Source: UBA4738 sp002413305 (GTDB lineage Bacteria > Actinomycetota > UBA4738). From it: a stretch of DNA of 35,926 nucleotides. Each line of letters opens with the position of its first letter. Within the stretch, counting starts at the first letter, position 1. This document shows positions 24,773 to 31,212 of the stretch, piece by piece. The position numbers and the translations under genes were made by a program. The DNA lies in assembly GCA_036847185.1 (NCBI GenBank), contig DAIUAM010000031.1:1-35926 (forward strand), written 5' to 3'. Below the pieces are notes generated by a model. The model was not told where the DNA came from, did not search any database, and was given only the letters and a program-made list of their open reading frames with translations.

Positions 24773-25489
24773 CTACACGCCGGCCAGGCGCCTGAGGCCG
24801 GCGACATTCTTCAACGCGTAGCGCTTGCCGTCCCGAACCACCAGGCCACGGCGTCCGAAATCGGAGAGGATCCGGGTGACGTTCTCCCGTGAGCCTCCGC
24901 ACAAACTGGCCAGGTCGGCGTGGGTGACCACCGCCGGCAGGATCGCGCCGTCCGGCGGCAACTCGTCGAGCGACGGGCTGACCAACTGGAGGAGTCGCTT
25001 CGCAACACGTCCCTTGAGGTCGAGGAACAAGAGGTCCTCGACGAACGCCTCGTGGGCGTGGATCTGCCCGGCCAGGCCCGCCAGAAGCGCGCGGGCGGCC
25101 TCGAAGTGCTGGGAGAGGAATCGCAGGAACTGTTCGCCCCCGGCCACCCAGACGCCAGCGTCCTCGAGCGCCAGCGCGGTGGACGTCCTTCGCTGGCCGC
25201 TCAGCACGCCGAGTTCCCCGAAGAACTGCGGAGGGTCCAGCGTCGTGAGAAGCTGCCGACGGCCAGTCAGGGAAACGGAGCTGACCTCCACCCGGCCCGT
25301 GAAAAGGAAGTAGACGAGATCCGACTGGTCGCCCTGATAGAAAAGATACGTGCCGCGGCGGTACGAGCGGACGAACCCTTCCTGAGCGAGACCTTGCACC
25401 GCTTTCGCCGAGACCTCTCGGAGCAAGGGCGTCCCCGCCATGGCACCTTGCAGCGACAGAAGGGCGGCGGCGTCGACGTCGGCCCTCAT
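24773..25489 (-). CDS. Crp/Fnr-family transcriptional regulator
   Basis: A 238-aa regulator from ATG 25489, with GGAGAGG upstream. The N-terminal cyclic-nucleotide-binding beta roll shows GTYLFYQGDQSD and the phosphate-binding cassette FFGELGVLSGQRRTSTAL, which keeps the Glu and Arg used to hold cAMP or cGMP. A dimer helix follows. The C-terminal winged helix reads VVTHADLASLCGGSRENVTRILSDFGRRGLV. There is no N-terminal cysteine cluster, so it is Crp-like rather than Fnr. An earlier ATG at 25528 lies inside the upstream hairpin and is less likely. Two cyclases and a cNMP-binding protease are nearby, so a cyclic nucleotide ligand is plausible. Confidence 0.9.
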   Translation of the reverse strand: MRADVDAAALLSLQGAMAGTPLLREVSAKAVQGLAQEGFVRSYRRGTYLFYQGDQSDLVYFLFTGRVEVSSVSLTGRRQLLTTLDPPQFFGELGVLSGQRRTSTALALEDAGVWVAGGEQFLRFLSQHFEAARALLAGLAGQIHAHEAFVEDLLFLDLKGRVAKRLLQLVSPSLDELPPDGAILPAVVTHADLASLCGGSRENVTRILSDFGRRGLVVRDGKRYALKNVAGLRRLAGV

Positions 25490-25513
25490 GCGCTCAATCC
25501 CTCTCCAACGATC

Positions 25514-25544
25514 GAACGGGCCCGGCACGATGCCGGACCCGTTC
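25514..25544. terminator. Near-perfect hairpin between the Crp gene and the SATR-repeat gene
   Basis: GAACGGG, one mismatch, CCGGC, a 5-base loop, then GCCGG and CCCGTTC. It is a 12-bp stem with one internal mismatch. It likely ends the upstream minus-strand transcript, leaving the Crp gene to its own promoter. Confidence 0.6.
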
Positions 25545-25567
25545 GTTGTGGGACGCGAGGGGAATCC

Positions 25568-25729
25568 TCAGGTCGCCGAACGCGTGGCCGAACGCGTCGC
25601 AGAACGCGTGGCCGCACGCGTCGCAGAACGCGTGGCCGAACGCTTGGAGACGCGCGTGGCCGGCTCCTTCTTGTCGATCTTGCCGGCGCTTGCGGCCGGC
25701 TTCTTCGGAGTGACCTTCTTCTCCGCCAT
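25568..25729 (-). CDS. Tiny histone-H1-tail-like basic protein with SATR repeats
   Basis: A 53-aa protein from ATG 25729, with GGGGAGGT upstream. The first half is Lys/Pro/Ala-rich (MAEKKVTPKKPAASAGKIDKK), and the second half is a run of SATR-type four-residue repeats ending in SAT, coded by six 12-bp DNA units. There are no aromatic or hydrophobic core residues, so it is predicted to be disordered and strongly positive, like the tails of bacterial H1-like or HupB proteins. Nucleic-acid binding or compaction is inferred. Reading the opposite strand gives VAER repeats, but without a ribosome site. It lies between the Crp gene and the zinc-ribbon gene on the same strand, and the Crp-like palindrome is upstream. 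Confidence 0.65.
   Translation of the reverse strand: MAEKKVTPKKPAASAGKIDKKEPATRVSKRSATRSATRAATRSATRSATRSAT
25572..25643. repeat. Six tandem 12-bp repeats (GTGGCCGAACGC-like)
   Basis: Six consecutive units alternate GTSGCCGAACGC and GTCGCAGAACGC forms. In the minus-strand gene each codes four residues (SATR). Slippage could change the copy number. Confidence 0.85.
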
Positions 25730-25862
25730 CCTCATTCACCTCCCCGTCATACCTCGTGGTACCGCCGACTTCGAATCGCTCTGTGAACGATGCTCCATCC
25801 GGGGCACCCGGGGCGGTGCCGTGCGTCACCGTTCCGCGTGTGCTTTCGATCACGATGTCGCC

Positions 25863-25878
25863 GGTGACGTACGTCACT
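25863..25878. promoter_or_regulatory. Crp/GlxR-type operator palindrome
   Basis: GGTGACGTACGTCACT contains a perfect 14-bp palindrome (25864-25877) with GTGA-N6-TCAC, the core of the Crp and actinobacterial GlxR consensus (TGTGA-N6-TCACA), including the central TA. It sits 135 bases upstream of the SATR-repeat gene and just after the zinc-finger gene stop. The Crp-family gene is next in line. Confidence 0.6.
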
Positions 25879-25882
25879 CGTT

Positions 25883-26095
25883 TCAGTCCAGCTCGGGGAG
25901 GTCGAGCGGGTCGGGTCGGGGCGTGCAGGCACCGCAGTACAGCGCGTCCTCGACCACCAGCACCTTCGTCACCTTCCCCGGACTCTTGAACAACTCCAGG
26001 ATGTAGGGATGCGTTTCGACGTGGTTCTCGCAGATCCCCCTCCCGCAGAACCGGCAGACACCGACGGCCGTTCGGCGGCAGTGCCAACAGTCCAC
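25883..26095 (-). CDS. Small zinc-finger protein (DUF2180/B-box-like)
   Basis: A 70-aa protein from GTG 26095, behind GAGGAGAGGAG. Cysteines and histidines come in pairs: CWHC (3-6), CRFC (14-17), C22, H25, H29, and CGAC near residue 54-57. This supports two zinc sites in a B-box or treble-clef-like arrangement similar to DUF2180 proteins. The middle (ILELFKSPGKVTKVLVVEDA) may be a helix-strand packing surface, and the tail is acidic. No catalytic motif is seen, so a scaffold or protein-binding role is likeliest. It follows the protease gene by 18 bases, so it is probably in the same operon. Confidence 0.7.
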   Translation of the reverse strand: MDCWHCRRTAVGVCRFCGRGICENHVETHPYILELFKSPGKVTKVLVVEDALYCGACTPRPDPLDLPELD

Positions 26096-26113
26096 GCCTC
26101 GCTCCTCTCCTCT

Positions 26114-28291
26114 TCAGTGCTGCCAGACACGGTCTGGCGAGATGGCCGGATTCAGTGTCCCCTTCCGGAACGCGTCCCGGATCAAGCGGTCGAACCCCTC
26201 CCGATCCAGCTGGTACAGGCGAACAGGTGTCAAAGCTCGGACGGTAGCGGTCCGCGGTGAGTCGAGCAAGAGGGCCACCTCCCCGAAGTACGAACCGGGC
26301 CCCATGTTCCTGATGTGACGCCCGTCCTGCAGGATTTCCACCTGGCCCGTTCGGATCGCGTAGAAGACTTCGCCGACATCACCCTGCGTGATGATCGCCT
26401 CCCCCGGCGCTCGGGTGACCCACTCGCCGTGGCGGAGCAGCTCGCTCAACTCGTCGGGTTCGAGCTGGGCGAAGCAGCCCATCTCCTTGAGCTCCGCGAC
26501 GGCCTGGAGGGTCGGTGCGAACCCGGGTATGTGCGCCATGTCCCGAAGCAGCTGGTCGAACGTCCCCTTGTCGATCTCGAAGACCTGCGACTCCTCCAGC
26601 GCCCGAACGGTGGCCGTTCGCAGAGACGACTCCGCGAGCGCTACCTCCCCGAACCCTTCCCCACGGCCCAGAACCCGCAACGGGCGCTGGTTGCCGGAAA
26701 CCGGGTCCTCCTCGACGACCTGGAGCGTTCCCCTCCGCACCACGAAGAAGGCCTCGGCGCGCTCCCCTTGCCGGACGACCGGCTGACCACGTGCCACCGT
26801 CCGCATCCGGACCCGGCCGGCCAGATCGCTCAGGACATCTTCCGGCACGTCATCGAAGAGCGGCATCGCGTCGATGAGCTGCGCCGCCTCGACGCGCCAT
26901 TTCGTCTGCAGGCGGAAACTGACCGCTTGCCACCGCGCCCGGATCCGCTGCGCCAGAGCTCGTAGGAGGCTGATGAGACCTCGGATGACGGGCCCGGCCA
27001 CGACGAGCGCGAGCACGGCCAGAAGGATCCGGGTGACCGCTCCCCCGTCCCAGAGTCTGCGCACCAGGCTCCCGAAGACCGTGCGCCACGAGAGCGTGGC
27101 GACGTAGAAGGCCAGGATGGTGAACAGGATCCCGAGCACCCCGTAGAACGTGAGCCCGAGCTCCTGCCTCGAAAGACGCTGTCGGCGTCGAAGCTTGTGC
27201 CACAGGTCGTGCCGAACGAACGCCAGGGACCGCGGCCGGAGGTCTGGCACCTGGATCCAATCCGAGAGGATCCAATAGCCGTCCAGCTCCAGCAGGGGGA
27301 CGAGGTTCAGGAAGCAGATGAGGTAGTTGAGCACGCAGAACCGATAGAGGACCGGGGCCAAGGCGGAGTCGGGGAACGCCCAGGCGATGAGCGCGACGGT
27401 GCCCGAGAAGATCAGTTCCGCGTAGGCTCCGGCGAAGGCCTGGGCGATCCGCTGGCGACGTTCCAGCATCAGGCCGTCCGACGACTCGACGAAGAAGGCG
27501 GGCGACCCGAAGAACAACATGAATCCCGCGCTCTTCACCCTGCGTCCGTAGTGGACGAGCATTGATGCGTGCCCCATCTCGTGGACGAAGATGATCAGGT
27601 AGTTGAGGAGCAGCAAGATCAGGAACCCAACGGCGAGCGACTTCCCGGACAGGGTGAACCGATGCGAGTCGACGAGTGAGATGAAGGCGAAGAGGCCGGC
27701 GACGGAGACAACCCCGAAGCCACCGATGGCCCAAGGGGTCATGAACCATTTCAGGAGGTGATCGTGCATGAAGCGGACGAAGCGGTCCGCGCCTCTCCAG
27801 TCGATCCGGAACGACTTGGCGAACTGGCTGGCGGCTTCGCGAGGCCGGGACATCGGCTTGATGGCCCGGTCGACCGCGGTCTCCACGTCGAGGAAGCGGT
27901 CATCGAGGAAGTTCCCGATGTGGAGTTCGTGGACCAGGTCGGCGACGCCCGACAGCTCAAGGTCGCCGGACGCCTCCAGCCGCTCCACGACGATCTCCTG
28001 GACGGTCCTGGTTCCGTCCATGAGTCGCACGATCTCGATCTCCCACGGCTTCAGCTGGTAGTGCACCAGGTCTCGTGGGTTCGCGATCATGGCGTAGTCG
28101 TTGCCCCACCGGAGCTTGAACTCCTTGATCTCGATGTCGTCGGAAAGCCTCGGGCGGAGCCCCCCGGGATCGACCATCGCCCCGACGCGGGACCACACGT
28201 CAATCGGGTCGGAGGCCGTGCCGGAGGGCTGGGCGGCCAGCGCGTGCTCGACCTGTCCCCAGATCCCGGGACGGACCGTCTCGATGGCCAT
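26114..28291 (-). CDS. PqqD-like / site-2-protease-like (M50) membrane protein with two cyclic-nucleotide-binding domains
   Basis: A 725-aa protein from ATG 28291. Residues 50-132 form a PqqD-like domain. Residues 180-440 form a polytopic M50 peptidase of the peptide-zinc-metalloprotease type, with the zinc motif HEMGH (237-241) and the second Asp site LLELDGYW (D337). Two cyclic-nucleotide-binding domains follow (about 476-590 and 606-710). Both keep the phosphate cassette: FGEVALAESSLRTA (E549, R558) and FGEVALLLDSPRTA (E671, R680). Its start overlaps the stop of the secreted/transmembrane partner (TGATG), so they are coupled. Cyclic-nucleotide gating of intramembrane proteolysis is inferred. 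Alternatively the PqqD part presents a peptide, as in RiPP machinery, though no precursor is visible. Confidence 0.88.
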   Translation of the reverse strand: MAIETVRPGIWGQVEHALAAQPSGTASDPIDVWSRVGAMVDPGGLRPRLSDDIEIKEFKLRWGNDYAMIANPRDLVHYQLKPWEIEIVRLMDGTRTVQEIVVERLEASGDLELSGVADLVHELHIGNFLDDRFLDVETAVDRAIKPMSRPREAASQFAKSFRIDWRGADRFVRFMHDHLLKWFMTPWAIGGFGVVSVAGLFAFISLVDSHRFTLSGKSLAVGFLILLLLNYLIIFVHEMGHASMLVHYGRRVKSAGFMLFFGSPAFFVESSDGLMLERRQRIAQAFAGAYAELIFSGTVALIAWAFPDSALAPVLYRFCVLNYLICFLNLVPLLELDGYWILSDWIQVPDLRPRSLAFVRHDLWHKLRRRQRLSRQELGLTFYGVLGILFTILAFYVATLSWRTVFGSLVRRLWDGGAVTRILLAVLALVVAGPVIRGLISLLRALAQRIRARWQAVSFRLQTKWRVEAAQLIDAMPLFDDVPEDVLSDLAGRVRMRTVARGQPVVRQGERAEAFFVVRRGTLQVVEEDPVSGNQRPLRVLGRGEGFGEVALAESSLRTATVRALEESQVFEIDKGTFDQLLRDMAHIPGFAPTLQAVAELKEMGCFAQLEPDELSELLRHGEWVTRAPGEAIITQGDVGEVFYAIRTGQVEILQDGRHIRNMGPGSYFGEVALLLDSPRTATVRALTPVRLYQLDREGFDRLIRDAFRKGTLNPAISPDRVWQH

Positions 28292-29082
28292 CAGACCGCC
28301 TCCCGCGCCTCTTCGGACATGTGCCGGCGGATGACGTCGTAGACCGAGAGTTTCGGCGGGACCCGGTAACGGGACGAGAACAGGTTCCCGACGAATCCGC
28401 CGAAGAACAACGCGGCGACGACCGCCAGCGCCAGGGAGCCCCACGGGAAGCCTCCCCGCGACGGCGCGACCGGCAGCACGACCGGACGCAACACGCGGGC
28501 CACCTGGCTGAGCGTGATGACTGCCAAGCTGAACTGCGCCTGGCCGGGGAGGTCCTGGACGATGCGAGCCCGGATGGTCGCGGAGAGACGGTCCCCATGA
28601 ACCTCGATGCCCACGTCGCGCCCCGCGACCTCCAGGAACATCCCTCTCGACTCCGAGCTGGAGCCGACCGCCACGGGGAGGCTGGAGGGCGTGGAGACCG
28701 TTCTCGCGCTTGCGTCGTAGACGATCTGGTCCAGGATCACGGAGTGCAGGAGCAATGCCACCTGGAGACCGGTCACGTTGCCCGCACCTCTGGGAGCCGT
28801 GGCCTCGAGTCGAAAGGTCAGCGTGTGGCCGTGCCTCGCGACCCCCGTGATCGAGCCGGTGATGGTGGGAGAGGGAACGGAAGCCATCGCCACCGCCACC
28901 GGGCCGATGGCGGACATGACCAATGCGCCCGTCAAGACCCGGGCGGCAGCAAGGCGAAGCCGGTTCCTCCGACGACGGGCCCGCGGTCCCACGATGGCGC
29001 GTATCTTGCGGCCGCTGCCCTTCAGAAGCAAGCTCCGAAGGCATCCAAGCCTTGGGGCCCTGTGAGCAGAGCGACCAGCCAT
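28291..29082 (-). CDS. Exported single-pass membrane protein coupled to the M50 protease
   Basis: A 263-aa protein from ATG 29082 with a long basic head (rich in Arg) and a hydrophobic signal (LTGALVMSAIGPVAVAMAS near 50-68). A mainly beta extracellular region follows (TITGSITGVARHGHTLTF). A second hydrophobic helix near residues 218-238 is followed by a short cytoplasmic tail (YRVPPKLSVYDVIRRHM). It has no recognised family. With one transmembrane helix and translational coupling to the protease gene, it could be the protease's substrate, receptor or chaperone. The start is not sure; the signal would still be present from a later start. Confidence 0.7.
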   Translation of the reverse strand: MAGRSAHRAPRLGCLRSLLLKGSGRKIRAIVGPRARRRRNRLRLAAARVLTGALVMSAIGPVAVAMASVPSPTITGSITGVARHGHTLTFRLEATAPRGAGNVTGLQVALLLHSVILDQIVYDASARTVSTPSSLPVAVGSSSESRGMFLEVAGRDVGIEVHGDRLSATIRARIVQDLPGQAQFSLAVITLSQVARVLRPVVLPVAPSRGGFPWGSLALAVVAALFFGGFVGNLFSSRYRVPPKLSVYDVIRRHMSEEAREAV

Positions 29083-29140
29083 GTTCGATGGCTTCTCCGA
29101 CCATCTTCCCGGTTGGGCGGAGGACCATCCCCGGAGGGGG

Positions 29141-29293
29141 CTACCGCCACTCGAGCTCCGCCCGCATCCGCCAGTACCCGTCCGGAGGCTCGGCTAGCAC
29201 ACGCCGCTCCCCCAGGGCGGCCGTCGGGCCGTCCGAGGGCGGCCAGGCCAAGGCCGATCCGGGGCCGGGCGAACCCCTTGACCCGAACCTCAC
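29141..29293 (-). CDS. Small hypothetical protein overlapping the upstream gene (GTGA)
   Basis: A 50-aa protein from GTG 29293 sharing GTGA with the previous stop. The C-terminal half (LGERRVLAEPPDGYWRMRAEL) looks structured and keeps GC-rich wobble positions, while the first half is Gly/Pro/Ser-rich. No family is recognised. The overlap suggests co-translation with the membrane protein gene. Could be spurious. Confidence 0.4.
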   Translation of the reverse strand: MRFGSRGSPGPGSALAWPPSDGPTAALGERRVLAEPPDGYWRMRAELEWR

Positions 29294-29697
29294 GGCTTGG
29301 TCGTGAACCACGCCCCGATCCACGAGACGATCCCCAGCGTGATGGCCGCCAATCCATGCTTGGTGTGGCGGCGATCGACCCCGATCTGGTGCCCGGGCAG
29401 GAACGACGGGAGCGAGTGTGCCGGGGTGATGAGGTAGTAGATCCCGAGCGCCACGAACGCCGCCCCCACCAGCAGGAGGACCCAGGTGAGCCACCGGATC
29501 CGTACACGACCCCGGGCGCGGCTCACGATCACCGTCGCAGCATCTCCGGAGCCGGATCCCGGAACCTCCGGTCCGCCACCGGCCGGCCCGCTCCGCGGCG
29601 GTCCGGGTTCGTGATCCTCGAACTGCCAGGGGTAGCGACGCCGCAGGAGCCAGGAATGGTAGCGGTGCTTGAGCCGTCGGAAGAGCGCCACTGCCAC
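29290..29697 (-). CDS. Small membrane protein with two transmembrane helices
   Basis: A 135-aa protein from GTG 29697. A basic N-terminus (FRRLKHRYHSWLLRRRYPW) and a Gly/Pro/Ser-rich linker precede two hydrophobic helices (WLTWVLLLVGAAFVALGIYYL and GLAAITLGIVSWIGAWF). The loop between them holds HxxKHG-type residues (DRRHTKHG). It has no cysteine and no recognised family. It could belong to the same regulon as the genes around it, but it is 207 bases from the partner gene. Confidence 0.65.
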   Translation of the reverse strand: MAVALFRRLKHRYHSWLLRRRYPWQFEDHEPGPPRSGPAGGGPEVPGSGSGDAATVIVSRARGRVRIRWLTWVLLLVGAAFVALGIYYLITPAHSLPSFLPGHQIGVDRRHTKHGLAAITLGIVSWIGAWFTTKP

Positions 29698-29942
29698 ACC
29701 CTACCGACGGGGGTTCCAAGACCGCAACGTCGCCAGAGGTGGAAGCCGGTAGCCACCTGAGATCCCGGGGAGTGTCGGCTCGCTCATCGCTTCCTCGGCG
29801 CTGCCGGCCTCGCTCTGGCGCCTCTGGCAGCTTCCCTCGCGGCCAAGGGAGTGCATGGGCAGCGGCTCGTCCTCGAGGGAGCGCGCAGAAGCTCCAGCCT
29901 GCGGGGCCATCGCCGGGCGGCTCGGGGCGGTGGCCATCTGGT

Positions 29943-29948
29943 TACCAT
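29943..29948 (+). promoter_or_regulatory. Candidate leaderless -10 box (TACCAT) for the MerR-cyclase gene
   Basis: TACCAT is seven bases before ATG 29956 and no Shine-Dalgarno sequence is visible. An in-frame ATG at 29947 lies within the box. Confidence 0.4.
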
Positions 29949-29955
29949 GCGTCGG

Positions 29956-31161
29956 ATGGACGGCTTGACGAAAGCTGGACTCGCCGAACGATCCGGCGCC
30001 TCATCCCAGCACATCGACCAGCTGGTCGAGCTGGGCATCGTCAATGCACAGGCCGACGGCTCGTTCCGGCCGGCCGACATCCAGCGGGTCAAACTCATCG
30101 AGGCCCTGGAGAGCTCGGGGATCCAGATCGACGACCTCGGCCGTGCCGTCCGGTCGGGTCATCTGACCTTCGCCTTCCTCGACCTCCTGTTCAGCGAGCC
30201 AAGGGGCTATTCAGGCAAGACGTACAGGGACCTGTGCGCCGAGTACGGCTGGACGATGGAGTTCGTGGAGCGGATCCACGAGGCCCTCGGCCTTCCCACG
30301 CCACGAGCCGAAGAGCGCGTCCGCGAGGACGACCTGCAGATGTTCCCCGTCGGCCAGTTCGCCCTGGGCACCGGCGTGCCCGAGGCCGGCGTGATCCGGT
30401 CGCTCCGCGTGTACGGCGAGAACCTCGGCAGGATCGCCCAAGCCGAGTCTCAGTTCTTCCACACCTACATCGAGGTCCCCATGCTCTCCGGCGGGATGAC
30501 CGAATCACAGATGCTGGAGGTCGCCTCGCAGGTGAGCCCGCAGCTTCGGGAGCAGGTGGAGGGCCTGATCTGGTGGCTGTATCACCGGCACCAGGAGCAC
30601 TCGATCATCGAACACCTGGTGAGTCACGTGGAGGAGGCGCTCGAGCAGGCTGGCGTCGCCCCGCGACGGCAGGCTCGCCCTCCGGCCATGGTGTTCCTCG
30701 ACCTTGCGGGCTACACCCGGTTGACGGAGGAGCGCGGAGACGATGCGGCCGCCGAGCTCGCGGCGAGCCTCGCCGCTCTCGTCCAGCGCGAATCCCAACG
30801 ACGCGGGGGGCGACCGATCAAGTGGCTGGGCGACGGCGTCATGTTTCACTTCCCCGACCCGGGACAGGCCGTCCTCTGTTCGCTCGACCTCGTGGAGAAG
30901 GCGCCGGAGGCCGGGATGCCCCCCGCCCACGTCGGAGTGAACGCGGGGCCCGTCGTGTTCCGAGACGGCGACTACTTCGGTCGGACGGTGAACGTGGCAT
31001 CCCGCATCGCGGGGCGGGCCGGCCCCGGTGAGGTCCTGGTGAGCGAGGCGACCGTGGATTCGGTCTCCGTGGAAGGCGTGCGCTTCGACGACGTGGGGCC
31101 CGTGGAGTTGAAAGGCGTGGCCCTGCCGGTACAGGTATTCCGGGCGTCCCGGGAATCTTAG
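29956..31161 (+). CDS. Class III adenylate/guanylate cyclase with MerR-like N-terminal domain
   Basis: A 401-aa protein. The N-terminus (about 1-75) has a MerR-type helix-turn-helix (LTKAGLAERSGASSQHIDQL and FRPADIQRVKLIEALESSG). A helical middle region of unknown type follows. Then comes a class III cyclase domain (about 240-375): FLDLAGYTRL (metal Asp 249), KWLGDGVMF (Lys 289, metal Asp 293) and DYFGRTVNVASRIAG (Asp 339, Asn, Arg). All residues for an active homodimer are there. ATG 29956 is preferred to 29947 because of the -10 box. It is convergent with the second cyclase gene. DNA-binding coupled to cyclic-nucleotide production would be novel; the MerR part may instead be only a protein-interaction module. 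Confidence 0.87.
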   Translation: MDGLTKAGLAERSGASSQHIDQLVELGIVNAQADGSFRPADIQRVKLIEALESSGIQIDDLGRAVRSGHLTFAFLDLLFSEPRGYSGKTYRDLCAEYGWTMEFVERIHEALGLPTPRAEERVREDDLQMFPVGQFALGTGVPEAGVIRSLRVYGENLGRIAQAESQFFHTYIEVPMLSGGMTESQMLEVASQVSPQLREQVEGLIWWLYHRHQEHSIIEHLVSHVEEALEQAGVAPRRQARPPAMVFLDLAGYTRLTEERGDDAAAELAASLAALVQRESQRRGGRPIKWLGDGVMFHFPDPGQAVLCSLDLVEKAPEAGMPPAHVGVNAGPVVFRDGDYFGRTVNVASRIAGRAGPGEVLVSEATVDSVSVEGVRFDDVGPVELKGVALPVQVFRASRES

Positions 31162-31212
31162 GAGGGATCGTGGGCCGGGGGGGTCGCGCGGGGCTTCAGA
31201 CCGAGCTCAGCC

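Noticed and set aside
25572..25643. 12-bp tandem repeats as iterons or a CRISPR array
   Set aside because: No unique spacers and the repeats stay in frame within a small gene; a coding explanation is simpler.
25440..26006. Plus-strand frame with VAER repeats (possible coiled coil)
   Set aside because: No ribosome site, and it runs across the Crp gene start and the minus-strand zinc-finger gene. The SATR frame on the minus strand has a good ribosome site and start.
28321..29760. Plus-strand open frame of 479 codons opposite the exported protein
   Set aside because: Low-complexity Arg/Pro/Gly composition; the minus-strand genes have signal peptide, membrane segments and overlapping start/stop.
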